DNA from: Amycolatopsis australiensis
GTDB lineage: Bacteria; Actinomycetota; Actinomycetes; Mycobacteriales; Pseudonocardiaceae
DNA length: 64,000 nt
NCBI RefSeq assembly: GCF_900119165.1
Contig: NZ_FPJG01000006.1
Location: 2,604,001 to 2,668,000 of the forward strand
Reading direction: 5' to 3'
Part shown: one piece after another, positions 45,798-54,698 of the stretch
Layout of the letters: the number at the start of each line of letters is the position of its first letter
How positions within the stretch are numbered: position 1 is the first letter of the stretch
The notes under the pieces: model-generated
Told to the model about the DNA's origin: nothing
Database searches by the model: none
The model's input: the letters and a program-made list of their open reading frames with translations, nothing else
Position numbers and translations under genes: made by a program

Positions 45798-46600
45798 CGT
45801 CTCCGCCCGCTGATGCCCCGATCGGCGTGTTCGATTCCGGCGTCGGCGGGCTGACGGTCGCGCGGGCGATCCTCGAGCAGCTGCCCGCCGAGCAGCTCCG
45901 CTACGTCGGCGACACGGCGCACAACCCGTATGGCCCGCTCCCGATCGCGACTGCCCGCAGCTACGCGCTCGCGGCACTCGACGAGATCGTCGAAAGCGGG
46001 GTGAAGGCCCTGGTCATCGCGTGCAACACGGCGTCCGCGGCGTGCCTGCGCGACGCCCGCGAGCGCTACGACGTCCCGGTGATCGAGGTCGTCCTGCCCG
46101 CCGCGCGCCGGGCCGCCGTGGCCACGCACACCGGCCGGGTCGGCGTGATCGGCACGGAGGGCACCGTGCGGTCCCGCGCCTACGACGACGCGTTCGCCGC
46201 GGCGCCCGGCATCACGCTCACCAGCGTCGCCTGCCCGCGGTTCGTCGACTTCGTCGAGCGCGGCATCACGTCCGGGCGGCAGGTGCTCGGGCTCGCCGAG
46301 GGCTACCTGCAGCCGCTGCTCGACGCCGAGGTCGACACCCTCGTGCTCGGCTGCACGCACTACCCGCTCCTGCAGGGCGTGCTGCAGATCGTCATGGGCC
46401 AGCAGGTCACCCTGGTGAGCAGCGCCGAGGAGACCGCGAAGGACGTCGTCCGGGTACTGACCGAGCGGGACCTGCTGACGACCAGGCAGACCCCGCCGCG
46501 GCACGAGTTCCTCGCCACGGGCTCGGCCGAGCCGTTCACCCGGCTCGCCCAGCGGTTCATGGGGTTCGCCCCGGGTGTCCTCGCTCCCACCACCGCGTGA
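45794..46600 (+). CDS. murI: Glutamate racemase
   Basis: Supplies D-glutamate for peptidoglycan. The 268 residues include [28 protein letters not shown], the catalytic Cys77 ([14 protein letters not shown]) and Cys187 ([11 protein letters not shown]). GTG start overlapping the rhomboid stop. Same order as Rv1337-Rv1338. Confidence 0.95.
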   Translation: MTSPPADAPIGVFDSGVGGLTVARAILEQLPAEQLRYVGDTAHNPYGPLPIATARSYALAALDEIVESGVKALVIACNTASAACLRDARERYDVPVIEVVLPAARRAAVATHTGRVGVIGTEGTVRSRAYDDAFAAAPGITLTSVACPRFVDFVERGITSGRQVLGLAEGYLQPLLDAEVDTLVLGCTHYPLLQGVLQIVMGQQVTLVSSAEETAKDVVRVLTERDLLTTRQTPPRHEFLATGSAEPFTRLAQRFMGFAPGVLAPTTA

Positions 46601-46629
46601 TCGCCGGTCCGGGCGCTTAGGGTGTCGTC

Positions 46630-47397
46630 GTGCGACTGACCATCCTCGGGTGTTCCGGCAGCATTCCCGGGCCGAACACCGCCGCGTCCGGTTACCTGGT
46701 CGAGGCCGAAGGCTTCCTGCTCGGTCTCGAGCTCGGCAACGGCACGCTGGCGCAGCTGCAGGCCGTGGCCGACCCGTTCGACCTCGACGCGCTGGTGCTC
46801 ACGCACCTGCATCCCGACCACTGCGCCGACGTCAGCGCGCTCACCGTCCTGCGGCGCTACCACCCGGCGCCGCCGTACCCGGCGCGCCCGCGGCTGCTGC
46901 CGCTGTACGCGCCACCGGACGCCCCGACGCGCCTGGCGAACGCGTACGCGCCGAACGAGACCGAGCGGGCCGTCACCGACCTCTCCGACGTCTACGAGTT
47001 CTTCCCGCTGCGGCCGGAGCCGTTCCGGATCGGGCCGTTCGACGTCGTCGCGGTCGAGGTCGACCACCCGACCCCGGCGTACGGCCTGCGCATCTCCTAC
47101 GGCGGCCGGATCCTGGCGTTCACCGGCGACACCGGGCCGTGCACGGCGCTGAACGAGCTCGCCGACGGCGTCGACCTGCTGCTCGCGGAGGCGTCCTGGA
47201 CGGACTCGGCGGAGCGGCCCGCCGGGGTGCACCTGTCCGGGAAGCAGGCCGGCGAGCTGGCGCGCGACGCCGGTGTCGGGCGGCTGCTGTTGACGCACAT
47301 CGCGCCGTGGACCGACGCCGGCGCGGTCCTGGCCGAGGCGTCGGCCGAGTTCCCGGGGGCCGAGGTCGTCAAGCAGGGTGCCGTCTACGACGTGTGA
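46630..47397 (+). CDS. MBL-fold phosphodiesterase (Rv1339-like)
   Basis: A 255-residue metallo-beta-lactamase-fold hydrolase. Zinc motif [10 protein letters not shown] (His59, His61, Asp63, His64), then FTGDTGPC and LTHIAPW. The M. tuberculosis homologue Rv1339 has been reported as an atypical cyclic nucleotide phosphodiesterase, so a role in cAMP turnover is plausible. GTG start, 29 bp after murI. Confidence 0.88.
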   Translation: MRLTILGCSGSIPGPNTAASGYLVEAEGFLLGLELGNGTLAQLQAVADPFDLDALVLTHLHPDHCADVSALTVLRRYHPAPPYPARPRLLPLYAPPDAPTRLANAYAPNETERAVTDLSDVYEFFPLRPEPFRIGPFDVVAVEVDHPTPAYGLRISYGGRILAFTGDTGPCTALNELADGVDLLLAEASWTDSAERPAGVHLSGKQAGELARDAGVGRLLLTHIAPWTDAGAVLAEASAEFPGAEVVKQGAVYDV

Positions 47398-47420
47398 ACG
47401 CCGGTCCTAGAGTGCTCCCC

Positions 47421-48197
47421 GTGGCTCGAAAAGACGGCAGGAACGACGACCAGCTCCGTGACATCAAGATCACCCGGGGGTTCCAGCAGTGGCCGGCCGG
47501 GTCGGTGCTGATCGAATTCGGCAACACCCGGGTGCTGTGCGCGGCGAGCGTCACCGAAGGGGTGCCGCGCTGGCGGGCCGGCTCCGGCCTCGGCTGGGTG
47601 ACGGCCGAGTACGCGATGCTGCCGTCCGCGACCAACACCCGCAGTGACCGCGAGTCGGTGAAGGGCCGGATCGGCGGCCGCACGCACGAGATCTCGCGGC
47701 TGATCGGCCGGTCGCTGCGGGCCTGCATCGACCTGGCGGCGCTGGGCGAGAACACGATCGTGATCGACTGCGACGTCATCCAGGCCGACGGCGGCACCCG
47801 CACGGCCGCGGTGACCGGCGGGTACGTCGCGCTGGCGGACGCGATCACGTGGCTGGGCGCGGCGAACCGGCTCAACGACCCGCAGCCGCTGTCGTCTTCG
47901 GTGGCGGCGGTGAGCGTCGGCGTGGTCGACGGCCGGGTGCGGCTCGACCTGCCGTACGAAGAGGACTCGCGCGCCGAGGTCGACATGAACGTCGTCGCCA
48001 CCGACGCGGGCACGCTGATCGAGGTCCAGGGCACCGGTGAGGGCGCGACCTTCGCGCGGTCCACTTTGGACACCATGCTCGACATGGCGCTGGCCGGCTG
48101 CGCGGAGCTGACCCGGCTGCAGAACGAGGCGCTGGCCCTGCCGTACCCCGGCGAGCTGCCGGAACCGCGTCCCGACAAGAAGAAGGGCTCGAAGTGA
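47421..48197 (+). CDS. rph: Ribonuclease PH
   Basis: Phosphate-dependent 3'-5' exoribonuclease that trims tRNA 3' ends. The 258 residues begin [20 protein letters not shown] (GTG at 47421) and include [20 protein letters not shown] and [20 protein letters not shown]. An earlier GTG at 47394 overlapping the previous stop would add nine non-conserved residues. Its stop overlaps the rdgB start. Confidence 0.95.
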   Translation: MARKDGRNDDQLRDIKITRGFQQWPAGSVLIEFGNTRVLCAASVTEGVPRWRAGSGLGWVTAEYAMLPSATNTRSDRESVKGRIGGRTHEISRLIGRSLRACIDLAALGENTIVIDCDVIQADGGTRTAAVTGGYVALADAITWLGAANRLNDPQPLSSSVAAVSVGVVDGRVRLDLPYEEDSRAEVDMNVVATDAGTLIEVQGTGEGATFARSTLDTMLDMALAGCAELTRLQNEALALPYPGELPEPRPDKKKGSK

Positions 48198-48802
48198 CGA
48201 AGCTGCTGCTGGCCACGCGCAACGCGAAGAAGCTGGGTGAGCTGCGGCGGATCCTCGAGGCCGAGGGCATTTCCGGGATCGAGGTGCTCGGGCTCGCGGA
48301 CGTCCCGTCGTTCCCCGAAGCGCCCGAGACGGCGCCGGACTTCGAGGGCAACGCGGTCGCGAAGGCCCGTGACGCGGTGGCGGCGACGGGCCTGCCCGCG
48401 ATCGCCGACGACTCCGGCATCGCGGTGGACGCGCTGAACGGCATGCCGGGCGTGCTGTCGGCCCGCTGGTCCGGCAAGCACGGCGACGACGAGGCGAACC
48501 TGGACCTGGTGCTGGGCCAGCTGCGGGACGTCCCGGACGAGCGTCGCGGCGCCCAGTTCGTCTGCGCGGCGGCGCTGGTCCTGCCCTCCGGCGAGGAGAC
48601 GCTGGTGCGCGGCGAGTGGCGCGGAACGCTGGTCCGCGAGCGCCGCGGCACGAACGGCTTCGGCTACGACCCGATCTTCCGGCCGGACGGCGAAACCCGG
48701 ACGTCGGCGGAGATGGCGCCGGCGGAGAAGGACGCGGTCTCGCACCGGGGCCGCGCATTGCGGGCGCTGCTCCCGGCGCTGAAGAACCTGGCGACGGCCT
48801 GA
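48194..48802 (+). CDS. rdgB: XTP/dITP diphosphatase (RdgB/HAM1)
   Basis: House-cleaning pyrophosphatase that removes ITP, dITP and XTP. The 202 residues start [19 protein letters not shown] and carry [29 protein letters not shown] and [16 protein letters not shown] start coupled to rph. Last gene of the mycobacterial-like block (Rv1341). Confidence 0.95.
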   Translation: MTKLLLATRNAKKLGELRRILEAEGISGIEVLGLADVPSFPEAPETAPDFEGNAVAKARDAVAATGLPAIADDSGIAVDALNGMPGVLSARWSGKHGDDEANLDLVLGQLRDVPDERRGAQFVCAAALVLPSGEETLVRGEWRGTLVRERRGTNGFGYDPIFRPDGETRTSAEMAPAEKDAVSHRGRALRALLPALKNLATA

Positions 48803-48811
48803 CCCAAACGC

Positions 48812-48858
48812 CCCAAGGCGGCCTTCGGTGCGTCAGACGCACCGAAGGCCGCCTTGGG
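48812..48858. terminator. Perfect 23-bp inverted repeat between rdgB and bcp, with a third related arm
   Basis: Arms 48812-48834 and 48836-48858 pair perfectly around a single A. A third degenerate copy of the arm follows (to about 48889, GACGCAACCAAGGCCGCATT), so two alternative hairpins are possible. It lies between convergent genes and would end transcription from both sides; it may also be a dispersed repeat family. Confidence 0.85.
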
Positions 48859-48902
48859 TGCGTCTGACGCAACCAAGGCCGCATTGGGGCGCTCGGAACT
48901 CC

Positions 48903-49376
48903 TCAGGCGGCCAGGCCGAGGTCGCGGATCAGCTTGGCCACGTGGCCGGTCGCCCGGACGTTGTACCAGGCGTGGGCGATCTTGCCCGCCGGGTCGACGA
49001 CGAATGTCGAGCGGATCACGCCCAGGTAGGTCTTGCCGTAGTTCTTCTTCTCGCCGTACGCGCCCCACGCTTCGATGACCGTCTTCTCCGGGTCGCCCAG
49101 CAGCGGGAACGTCAGCTTCTCGTTCGCCGCGAACTTCGCCAGCTTCGCCTGCGTGTCCGGCGAAATGCCGATCACCTGGTAGCCGGCGTCGTTCAGCTCG
49201 GCGAGGTTGTCGCGGAAGTCACACGCCTGCTTGGTGCAGCCCGGTGTGCTCGCCGCGGGGTAGAAGTACACGACGACGGACTGGCCGCGGTAGTCGCGCA
49301 GCGAGACGTCCTTGCCCTCACTGTCGGGCAGGGTGAAGTCCGGGGCTTCGTCGCCGGGGGAAAGTCGCTCGGTCAT
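48903..49376 (-). CDS. bcp: Thioredoxin-dependent thiol peroxidase (Bcp/PrxQ)
   Basis: A 157-residue peroxiredoxin reducing hydrogen and organic peroxides. Peroxidatic Cys47 and resolving Cys52 lie in the STPGCTKQACDFRD motif, the PrxQ alpha2 arrangement; the thioredoxin-fold context (APDFTLPDSEGKDVSLRDY) is complete. Convergent with rdgB. Confidence 0.95.
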   Translation of the reverse strand: MTERLSPGDEAPDFTLPDSEGKDVSLRDYRGQSVVVYFYPAASTPGCTKQACDFRDNLAELNDAGYQVIGISPDTQAKLAKFAANEKLTFPLLGDPEKTVIEAWGAYGEKKNYGKTYLGVIRSTFVVDPAGKIAHAWYNVRATGHVAKLIRDLGLAA

Positions 49377-49400
49377 GGGCCGAGCCTAACCGGCGGCGGG

Positions 49401-49940
49401 TCAGGCGGGGCCGCAGTAGGTGACCGCGGCGGGCTCGGTCGCGCTCGGCCGGATCTGCAGCCGCAGCTGCGCCTGCTCCTGCGGCACCGCGAAGGCCAGC
49501 GTGACGTGCACCGAGCGGCCCGGCAGCACGTCCTTGCCCGCGTCGGCGATGCCGGTGAACCCCTGCGTGGTGTCCACGACCTGCTTGACCGGGGTCCCCG
49601 CCGAAGTGGCGGTGACGGTCAGGCCCGAAAGCTTGTACGTCGTCGCGCCGTCGTTCGTCAGCTCGACGTCGAAGGCCGCGCCGCGCGGGCTGCGCGGGTA
49701 TGCCGACTCGCTCGGCGTGAACGACTTGGGCGAGCCGACCGAAATGGTCACGCCGCTGGCGAACCGGTGGTCGGCGCCGAACTTGAGGTCGTTGCCCGCC
49801 TGCGCCGCGCTGGCGCCGGTGTGGCCACCGCCCGCCCCGAGGGCCGCGGTGCCGTCCTGCGCCGAAGGGACCCCGCACGCCACCGCCAGGGAAAGCAGTC
49901 CTGTGGTGAACATGATCTTGCACGTGCGCGCGAGCGCCAT
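49401..49940 (-). CDS. Putative lipoprotein with DUF4352-like domain
   Basis: A 179-residue exported protein. Signal peptide with lipobox SLAVAC. The mature part (VTISVGSPKSFTPSESAY, FDVELTNDGATTYKL, then the stretch ending TFAFAVPQE-like) is an immunoglobulin-like beta-sandwich resembling DUF4352. Start at ATG 49940 with GGAG nine bases upstream; longer forms would bury the signal peptide. Role unknown. It ends 24 bp from bcp. Confidence 0.72.
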   Translation of the reverse strand: MALARTCKIMFTTGLLSLAVACGVPSAQDGTAALGAGGGHTGASAAQAGNDLKFGADHRFASGVTISVGSPKSFTPSESAYPRSPRGAAFDVELTNDGATTYKLSGLTVTATSAGTPVKQVVDTTQGFTGIADAGKDVLPGRSVHVTLAFAVPQEQAQLRLQIRPSATEPAAVTYCGPA

Positions 49941-50132
49941 CGCGGGTACTCCAGTCGGCGGGTCGGGGGTGCCGTTCGGCATCGGGGCGTGCCGGGCGAA
50001 CCGGCTCCACTCTGGCCGTGATCGCGCGTGGTTACGAGGCGCCATCGGCGGTTGTCGCGCACCTGGTGCCACCCCGTGGCCAATCCGTGACCGGAACGGC
50101 ACGGGTGGTGACAATCACCACCGACATGCCAC

Positions 50133-50315
50133 TTAAACCGCGAGGGCGAACAGCAGGATGAAGATCGCCACGCCGGCCACCCACGCGGCCATCAGCCAGC
50201 CGAAATCGCGCACCGGATCGACGGCGCGGCTCTCCTCGCCGGGCACGTACACACCGCGCTCCTCGAACCAGTCGGCCCAGCGGGCGAACCAGCTCAACGG
50301 GTTGCGCGACGACAT
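50133..50315 (-). CDS. Small single-helix membrane protein
   Basis: A 60-residue protein: an amphipathic Trp-rich N-terminus (NPLSWFARWADWFEERG), a charged middle, and one C-terminal membrane helix (GWLMAAWVAGVAIFILLFAL). GGAGGTG precedes the ATG. No family recognised; its compact size and good ribosome-binding site support a real gene. Confidence 0.6.
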   Translation of the reverse strand: MSSRNPLSWFARWADWFEERGVYVPGEESRAVDPVRDFGWLMAAWVAGVAIFILLFALAV

Positions 50316-50388
50316 GCTTCACCTCCGGGCGCGGGCTTCCCCGTCACAGTACGGGTTCGGCGGCGGCCACCGGAAGGCACGTGACCGC

Positions 50389-51336
50389 TCACCAAGCGTC
50401 ACCCGACGTGCCACGGCCGAGTGAACACCGCCGTCGCTGGTGTAGATCTTCAGACGACCCGTTGCGCTGCAGGATCGAGACCGCCCGGACGGTCGCGTAG
50501 CCCCGCCACTCGAGCTCCGCCGCGGGGGAGAAGCTCGCGAAGTCGACGCGCCAGCCGCCGTCGTCCTCCTGCCCGCCGGCGAGCCGCTGCAGCTCCGCGT
50601 CGATCACGTCCTGCTTGAACAGCGCGCGGGCCGGCCGGTCCGGCAGCGGCGCGAAATCGAGCGCGCGCAGGGTTTCGCCGTCCGAACCGCCGGACACCGG
50701 GGCCAGGCCGTCGGGCGGCACGTACGCGGCGAGGCGGTCGAGGAGGTCCGGCGCCTCCGCGTGGAAGTCGTGGGCGGCGTCGGCGAACCCGACCGCGAAC
50801 GACAACGCGATCGCGTGCGGCGGCCCCGAAAGCTCGCGGATGCTGCGGACGCAGTACTCCGTCGCGGCCGCGAGCCACGGGTGCTCACGGACCGCCCGGT
50901 CGTGACGCGCGACCCGCAGGGCGACGCCGGTGGCGAACGCCGTGCTCTGCAGCGAGGCCGCCGCCGGGTCGGCCTGGACCCAGAACGGCGCGCAGCCGGC
51001 CGGGTCGGCGACCGGCAACGCGAACGGCAGGCCGCCGTCCGGAGTGGACACCGACGCCAGCCAGTCGCACAGCCGCACCGCGTGCGGCGTGGTGACCGGG
51101 CCGATCTCTTCGAAGACCTCGAAGGCGTGCAGGGCGCCGCCGGGCTGGCTTTCCGGCGCCCGGAGGTCGGGCTCGAGGCCCCAGCCGTAGCCGCCGTCGG
51201 GGTTGCGGTAGCCGTCGACGGCGGCCAGCACGGCGTCGGTGCCGCCGTTGCCGAGCAGCAGCTCGAAGCGGCGCCGGTCGAGGAGCCGGGCGTGCGTCGC
51301 CATGAACGACGCCGCGGCGGGAAGGTTCGCAGCCAT
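50389..51336 (-). CDS. Prenyltransferase/terpenoid-cyclase-like alpha/alpha toroid protein
   Basis: A 315-residue helical protein with repeats like those of squalene cyclase and prenyltransferase beta subunits (YRNPDGGYGWGLEPDLRAPE, STPDGGLPFALPV, QEDDGGWRVDFAS). The DxDD cyclase motif is absent, so it is probably not a cyclase. The final 20 residues (after LQRNG) look non-conserved, so the stop region may be shifted. Function unknown. Confidence 0.72.
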   Translation of the reverse strand: MAANLPAAASFMATHARLLDRRRFELLLGNGGTDAVLAAVDGYRNPDGGYGWGLEPDLRAPESQPGGALHAFEVFEEIGPVTTPHAVRLCDWLASVSTPDGGLPFALPVADPAGCAPFWVQADPAAASLQSTAFATGVALRVARHDRAVREHPWLAAATEYCVRSIRELSGPPHAIALSFAVGFADAAHDFHAEAPDLLDRLAAYVPPDGLAPVSGGSDGETLRALDFAPLPDRPARALFKQDVIDAELQRLAGGQEDDGGWRVDFASFSPAAELEWRGYATVRAVSILQRNGSSEDLHQRRRCSLGRGTSGDAW

Positions 51337-51396
51337 GCGCCCAGCGTCGCACGCGCGTCTTGAACGGATCGGACGTCAGGACGGCCAGGAGCCCGG

Positions 51397-52317
51397 TTAC
51401 CGGCCGCGGAACGTCCGCCGGTAGGTGTCCGGCGGAACCCCGACCGTGCGGTTGAAGTGCCTGCGCAACGTCGTCGCCGTGCCCATGCCGACCGCGGACG
51501 CGATCGTGTCCACGCCCGCGTCCGTGCTCTCCAGCAGTTCCTGCGCCCGCCGGATGCGCTGGGTCAGCAGCCACCGCAGCGGGGTCGTGCCCGTCGCCGA
51601 GCGGAAGTGGCGGGTCAGGTGGCGGGTGCTCAGGTTCGCCTGCCGAGCCAGGTCCTCGACCGTCAGCGGCTGGTCGAGCCGGGCGGTGATCCACGGGAGC
51701 AGCGCCGAGAGCGGGTGGTCCTCGCGGGCCGGGACCGGTGTCGTGACGTACTGGGCCTGGCCGCCCGCCCGGTGCGGCGGCACGACCAGGCGGCGCGCGA
51801 CCGCGTTGGCGGCCGCGGAGCCGTGGTCGGCGCGGACCAGGTGCAGGCACAGGTCCATCGCCGCGGCCTTGCCCGCCGACGTCAGCACCCTGCCGTTGTC
51901 CACGTACAGCACGTCCGGGTCCACGCTGACCCGCGGGTAGCGCGCGGCGAGGACGTCGGTGTGCGCCCAGTGCGTGGTCGCGCGCAGGCCGTCCAGCAGG
52001 CCGGCGACGGCCAGGACGAACGCGCCCGTGCACAGCGACGCGACCCGGGCGCCCCGCGCGTGGGCCGCCCGCACCGCCTCGACGAGGTCGGCGGGCGGGT
52101 CCGCGTCGACGTCGGCCCAGCCGGGCACGAGCACCGTCCCGGCGCGCGCCAGCCGGTCGAGGCCGTGGTCGGGCTCCAGGAGGAACCGGCCCACCCGCAC
52201 CGGACGCGGGCCGCAGACCGCGAAGTCGTACCGCGGGTCGTCACCGAACACCTCGGACGCGATCGTCAGCTCGAAGGACAACATCCCGTCGGTGGCGGCC
52301 AGCGCGACAGCGTGCAT
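51397..52317 (-). CDS. GlxA family transcriptional regulator (DJ-1/PfpI + AraC HTH)
   Basis: A 306-residue regulator of the same architecture as the one at 4525: DJ-1/PfpI-like domain with SLCTGAFVLAVAGLLDGL, then an AraC HTH (LTVEDLARQANLSTRHLTRHF, MGTATTLRRHFNRTVGV). Start at MHAVALAATDG; an ATG 21 bp upstream is in frame. Divergent from a saccharopine dehydrogenase-like gene 70 bp away, its likely target. Confidence 0.88.
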   Translation of the reverse strand: MHAVALAATDGMLSFELTIASEVFGDDPRYDFAVCGPRPVRVGRFLLEPDHGLDRLARAGTVLVPGWADVDADPPADLVEAVRAAHARGARVASLCTGAFVLAVAGLLDGLRATTHWAHTDVLAARYPRVSVDPDVLYVDNGRVLTSAGKAAAMDLCLHLVRADHGSAAANAVARRLVVPPHRAGGQAQYVTTPVPAREDHPLSALLPWITARLDQPLTVEDLARQANLSTRHLTRHFRSATGTTPLRWLLTQRIRRAQELLESTDAGVDTIASAVGMGTATTLRRHFNRTVGVPPDTYRRTFRGR

Positions 52318-52387
52318 GTCCGAAAGTGTACGCAGCATGGCGTTCCGGACACTGGTTCGAGACGGCCGCCGTCGCGAGGATTGCCGT

Positions 52388-53332
52388 ATGACTTCAGTAC
52401 TGGTGTACGGCGCTTACGGCCACACGGGCCGCTTCGTGGTGTCCGAGCTGCGTGAACGCGGTTTCGAGCCGATCCTTTCCGGCCGCGACGCCACCAAGCT
52501 CCCGAGCGGCGGCAGGGCGGCCTCGGTCGACGACCCGGCGTCCCTGGACCGCGCGCTCGACGGCGCCGCCGCCGTGATCAACTGCGCCGGCCCGTTCGCC
52601 GCGACGGCGGGCCCGGTGCTCGACGCGGCGGCGCGCGCGGGTGTCCCGTACGTGGACGTCGCGGCCGAGATCGAAGCCAACCTCGACACCTTCGCGCGGG
52701 ACGTGGACACCGTGGCGGTGCCCGCGATGGCGTTCTTCGGCGGCCTCGGCGATCTGCTGGCGACGACGGCCATGGGCGACTGGACGGCGGCCGACGAGAT
52801 CCACGTCGCCTACGGCCTCACCGGCTGGCGCCCGACCGCCGGCACCCTCGCGGCGGGTCGGGTGTCGCGGGAACGGCGTGGCAGCCGGCGCGTCCGGTAC
52901 GCGGGCGGCGGCCTGGAGTACCGCGACGACGCGTTGCCGACGCGCGAGTGGGCGTTCCCCGCGCCGCTGGGCACCCAACCGGTCCTGGCGGAGTTCTCGA
53001 TGGCCGACATCGTCACGATCCCCCGGCACCTCGACGTTCCGGAAGTGACCACGTACATGACGACGGCCGCGGCCGGCGAACTTTCGGCGGCGGGCGAGCG
53101 CGACGCGGCGGAGACGTTCGTGGTGGACGTCCGGGTCCGCGCCGGTGGCGAGGAACGGCGGATCGTCGCACGCGGCGAGGACATCTACGCGGTCACCGCG
53201 CCGCTCGCGGTCGAGGCGGTGGAGCGCGTCCTGAGTGGACGCACGAAGGCGAAAGGCGTCGCCGCGGCGGGGGAGATCTTCGACGCGCCGGACTTCCTGC
53301 GGGCCCTCGAGCCGCACATCACGCTGGGCTGA
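52388..53332 (+). CDS. Saccharopine dehydrogenase-like NAD(P)-binding protein
   Basis: A 314-residue oxidoreductase-like protein. Rossmann motif VLVYGAYGHTGRFVVSELRE, INCAGPFAATAGPVLDAAARAG and YVDVAAE are the family pattern (trans-acting enoyl reductase-like/saccharopine dehydrogenase-like). Substrate unknown. Divergent from the GlxA-type regulator. Downstream lies an AraC remnant on the other strand. Confidence 0.85.
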   Translation: MTSVLVYGAYGHTGRFVVSELRERGFEPILSGRDATKLPSGGRAASVDDPASLDRALDGAAAVINCAGPFAATAGPVLDAAARAGVPYVDVAAEIEANLDTFARDVDTVAVPAMAFFGGLGDLLATTAMGDWTAADEIHVAYGLTGWRPTAGTLAAGRVSRERRGSRRVRYAGGGLEYRDDALPTREWAFPAPLGTQPVLAEFSMADIVTIPRHLDVPEVTTYMTTAAAGELSAAGERDAAETFVVDVRVRAGGEERRIVARGEDIYAVTAPLAVEAVERVLSGRTKAKGVAAAGEIFDAPDFLRALEPHITLG

Positions 53333-53334
53333 GC

Positions 53335-53580
53335 TGCGGTACTCGCCAACCGTCGCGGCGACCTGGGCCAGCGGTTTGCCGGTGTCGCGCAGCAGCCGCA
53401 CGGCGATCGTCATCCGCGAGCGGGTCAGGTAGGTCAGCGGCTCGCCGACCAGCGCGGTGAACCGGCGAACGCCACCCGGGACAGGCCCGCGGCGGCTGCT
53501 CGACGGTGCAGGCGCGCGCGGCTCGCCGTGGATGGCCACGGGTGCCCGCGCCGCCACGGGGTCGGCGAGAGCGGCGGGCC
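53335..53580 (-). pseudogene. AraC-family regulator remnant
   Basis: Fragments of an AraC-type C-terminal domain in two frames: APVAIHGEPRA, then RRAAAAGLSRVAFAG in a second frame, then RFTALVGEPLTYLTRSRMTI and AVRLLRDTGKPLAQVAATVG back in the first. The second HTH is cut after VGEYRSS at the end of the saccharopine dehydrogenase-like gene. Both ends are lost. The remaining stretch to 53685 holds no gene that I can support. Confidence 0.7.
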
Positions 53581-53685
53581 GTCCGTCCGGGAACCCCGCA
53601 CGCCGGCGGCCTGCGCCGAAGAGAACCGGCGGCCGCGAGCCTGAGGCGTCCGCCGGGGCCGCACTGCCGGAACAGGACTCGCTCG

Positions 53686-53759
53686 TGGGCCCGGAGAGAC
53701 TCGAACTCTCACTGGCATGGACCTAAACCATGTGCCTCTGCCAATTGGGCTACGGGCCC
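53686..53759 (-). tRNA. tRNA with UAG anticodon (nominally Leu) but short variable loop
   Basis: A full cloverleaf: acceptor GGGCCCG/CGGGCCC, D-arm with the GG of the D-loop, anticodon stem CATGG/CCATG around loop TTTAGGT, a 5-nt variable loop CCAGT, T-arm GAGAG/CTCTC with TTCGAGT, and discriminator A; CCA is not encoded. The anticodon TAG would read the Leu codon CUA, yet tRNA-Leu normally has a long variable arm. Identity is therefore uncertain. Confidence 0.88.
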
Positions 53760-53859
53760 CCAGCAACCGGAACTGTAGCGTGCGGCGTGGCCCCCGCGGA
53801 GGCGGCCGGGCGCCTCGACTAAGTTGGGGCCCGGCAGTCCCTTGCGGCGAGGAGGACAC

Positions 53860-54081
53860 GTGGCGCGCGACCCGGAGACGATCGAGCGGGAGATCGAGCA
53901 GGCGAGGACCGCTCTGGCGGCGACGCTCGACCAGCTGACCGTCAAGGCCGACCCGAAGAAGCTCGCGGACGCGGCGAAGGACGGCGTGCGCGCCAAGCTG
54001 GACAACCCGAAGGTCAAGTACCCGCTGATCGGCGCGGGCGTGCTCGTGCTCGTCCTGCTGGTGCGCAAGCTGCTCAAGTAG
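53860..54081 (+). CDS. DUF3618 domain-containing membrane protein
   Basis: A 73-residue protein: an N-terminal amphipathic helix ARDPETIEREIEQARTALAA with TLDQLTVKADPKKL, then one C-terminal membrane helix (LIGAGVLVLVLLVRKL). This is the DUF3618 pattern, found in actinobacteria next to phage-shock or holin-like proteins. GTG start with GAGGAGG upstream. Role unknown. Confidence 0.85.
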   Translation: MARDPETIEREIEQARTALAATLDQLTVKADPKKLADAAKDGVRAKLDNPKVKYPLIGAGVLVLVLLVRKLLK

Positions 54082-54084
54082 CGC

Positions 54085-54492
54085 TCAGGCGCGCGCCTGC
54101 TCGGCCTTCTTCTCGGCGGTCTCGGCCGCCGGCTTGCGGTCCTCGACCTCCTTGGGGAGCTGCTTGCTCGGCGGCAGCTGAGGCTTCTTCTCCGCCTCGG
54201 CCGTCTTCTGCTTCGGCACGCTGCCCGGCGGCGGGACCTCCAGCGGCGGCAGCTTCGGGAGCGTCAGCCGGGCCGTCATGTAGGCCTGGGTGAACTCGAA
54301 CGCGCTGCCGTTGAGCAGGTGCACGACGGTGGTCTTGCCGTCACCGCCGAGCTTCTCGACCAGCTGGTCGGCCCGGTCGCGCGCGGCGATGATGCCGGGC
54401 GCCCGTGCGGTCAGCTCCTTGCCGCGGCCGCTGACCGTGATCGCCCAGTCGGCGTCTTCCTGGACGTACGTCGCCGTGATCGGTTCCACCAT
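54085..54492 (-). CDS. Hypothetical protein with HicB-like N-terminal fold
   Basis: A 135-residue protein. The first 75 residues (ITATYVQEDADWAITVSGRG, APGIIAARDRADQLVEKLGG) follow the beta-beta-alpha pattern of HicB-like domains; the tail is Pro/Lys/Glu-rich and likely disordered. No HicA toxin gene flanks it and no DNA-binding domain is seen, so it is not called an antitoxin. Start at MVEPITA after GGAGGAGAGG. Confidence 0.6.
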   Translation of the reverse strand: MVEPITATYVQEDADWAITVSGRGKELTARAPGIIAARDRADQLVEKLGGDGKTTVVHLLNGSAFEFTQAYMTARLTLPKLPPLEVPPPGSVPKQKTAEAEKKPQLPPSKQLPKEVEDRKPAAETAEKKAEQARA

Positions 54493-54698
54493 CTGCCTCA
54501 CGCCCCTCTCCTCCACCAGCATGCTTTACACAACCGTGACGCTGCCACCGCATTCCCATGACGCGGTATCGGCGCCCCCTCTCCGGTCGCGAAAGTCCAG
54601 CACACTTTCTACCGTGACATCGATACCGTAGAGCAACTCTGTGTCACAGGACACGACAGCGCTGAGTAACGGACCGAATGGCCTAATGCACTTGCAAG
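54493..54698. other. Intergenic stretch between divergent-away genes
   Basis: About 206 bp with lower GC than flanks. It should hold the promoter of the HicB-like gene; no ORF, RNA or clear terminator for the tetR gene was seen. Confidence 0.4.

Noticed and set aside
50389..51336. Terpene cyclase or start of a terpene cluster
   Set aside because: The protein lacks a DxDD or other cyclase motif, and no prenyl synthase or tailoring gene is adjacent.
54085..54492. HicAB toxin-antitoxin system
   Set aside because: No HicA gene on either side and the HicB-like protein lacks a DNA-binding domain.
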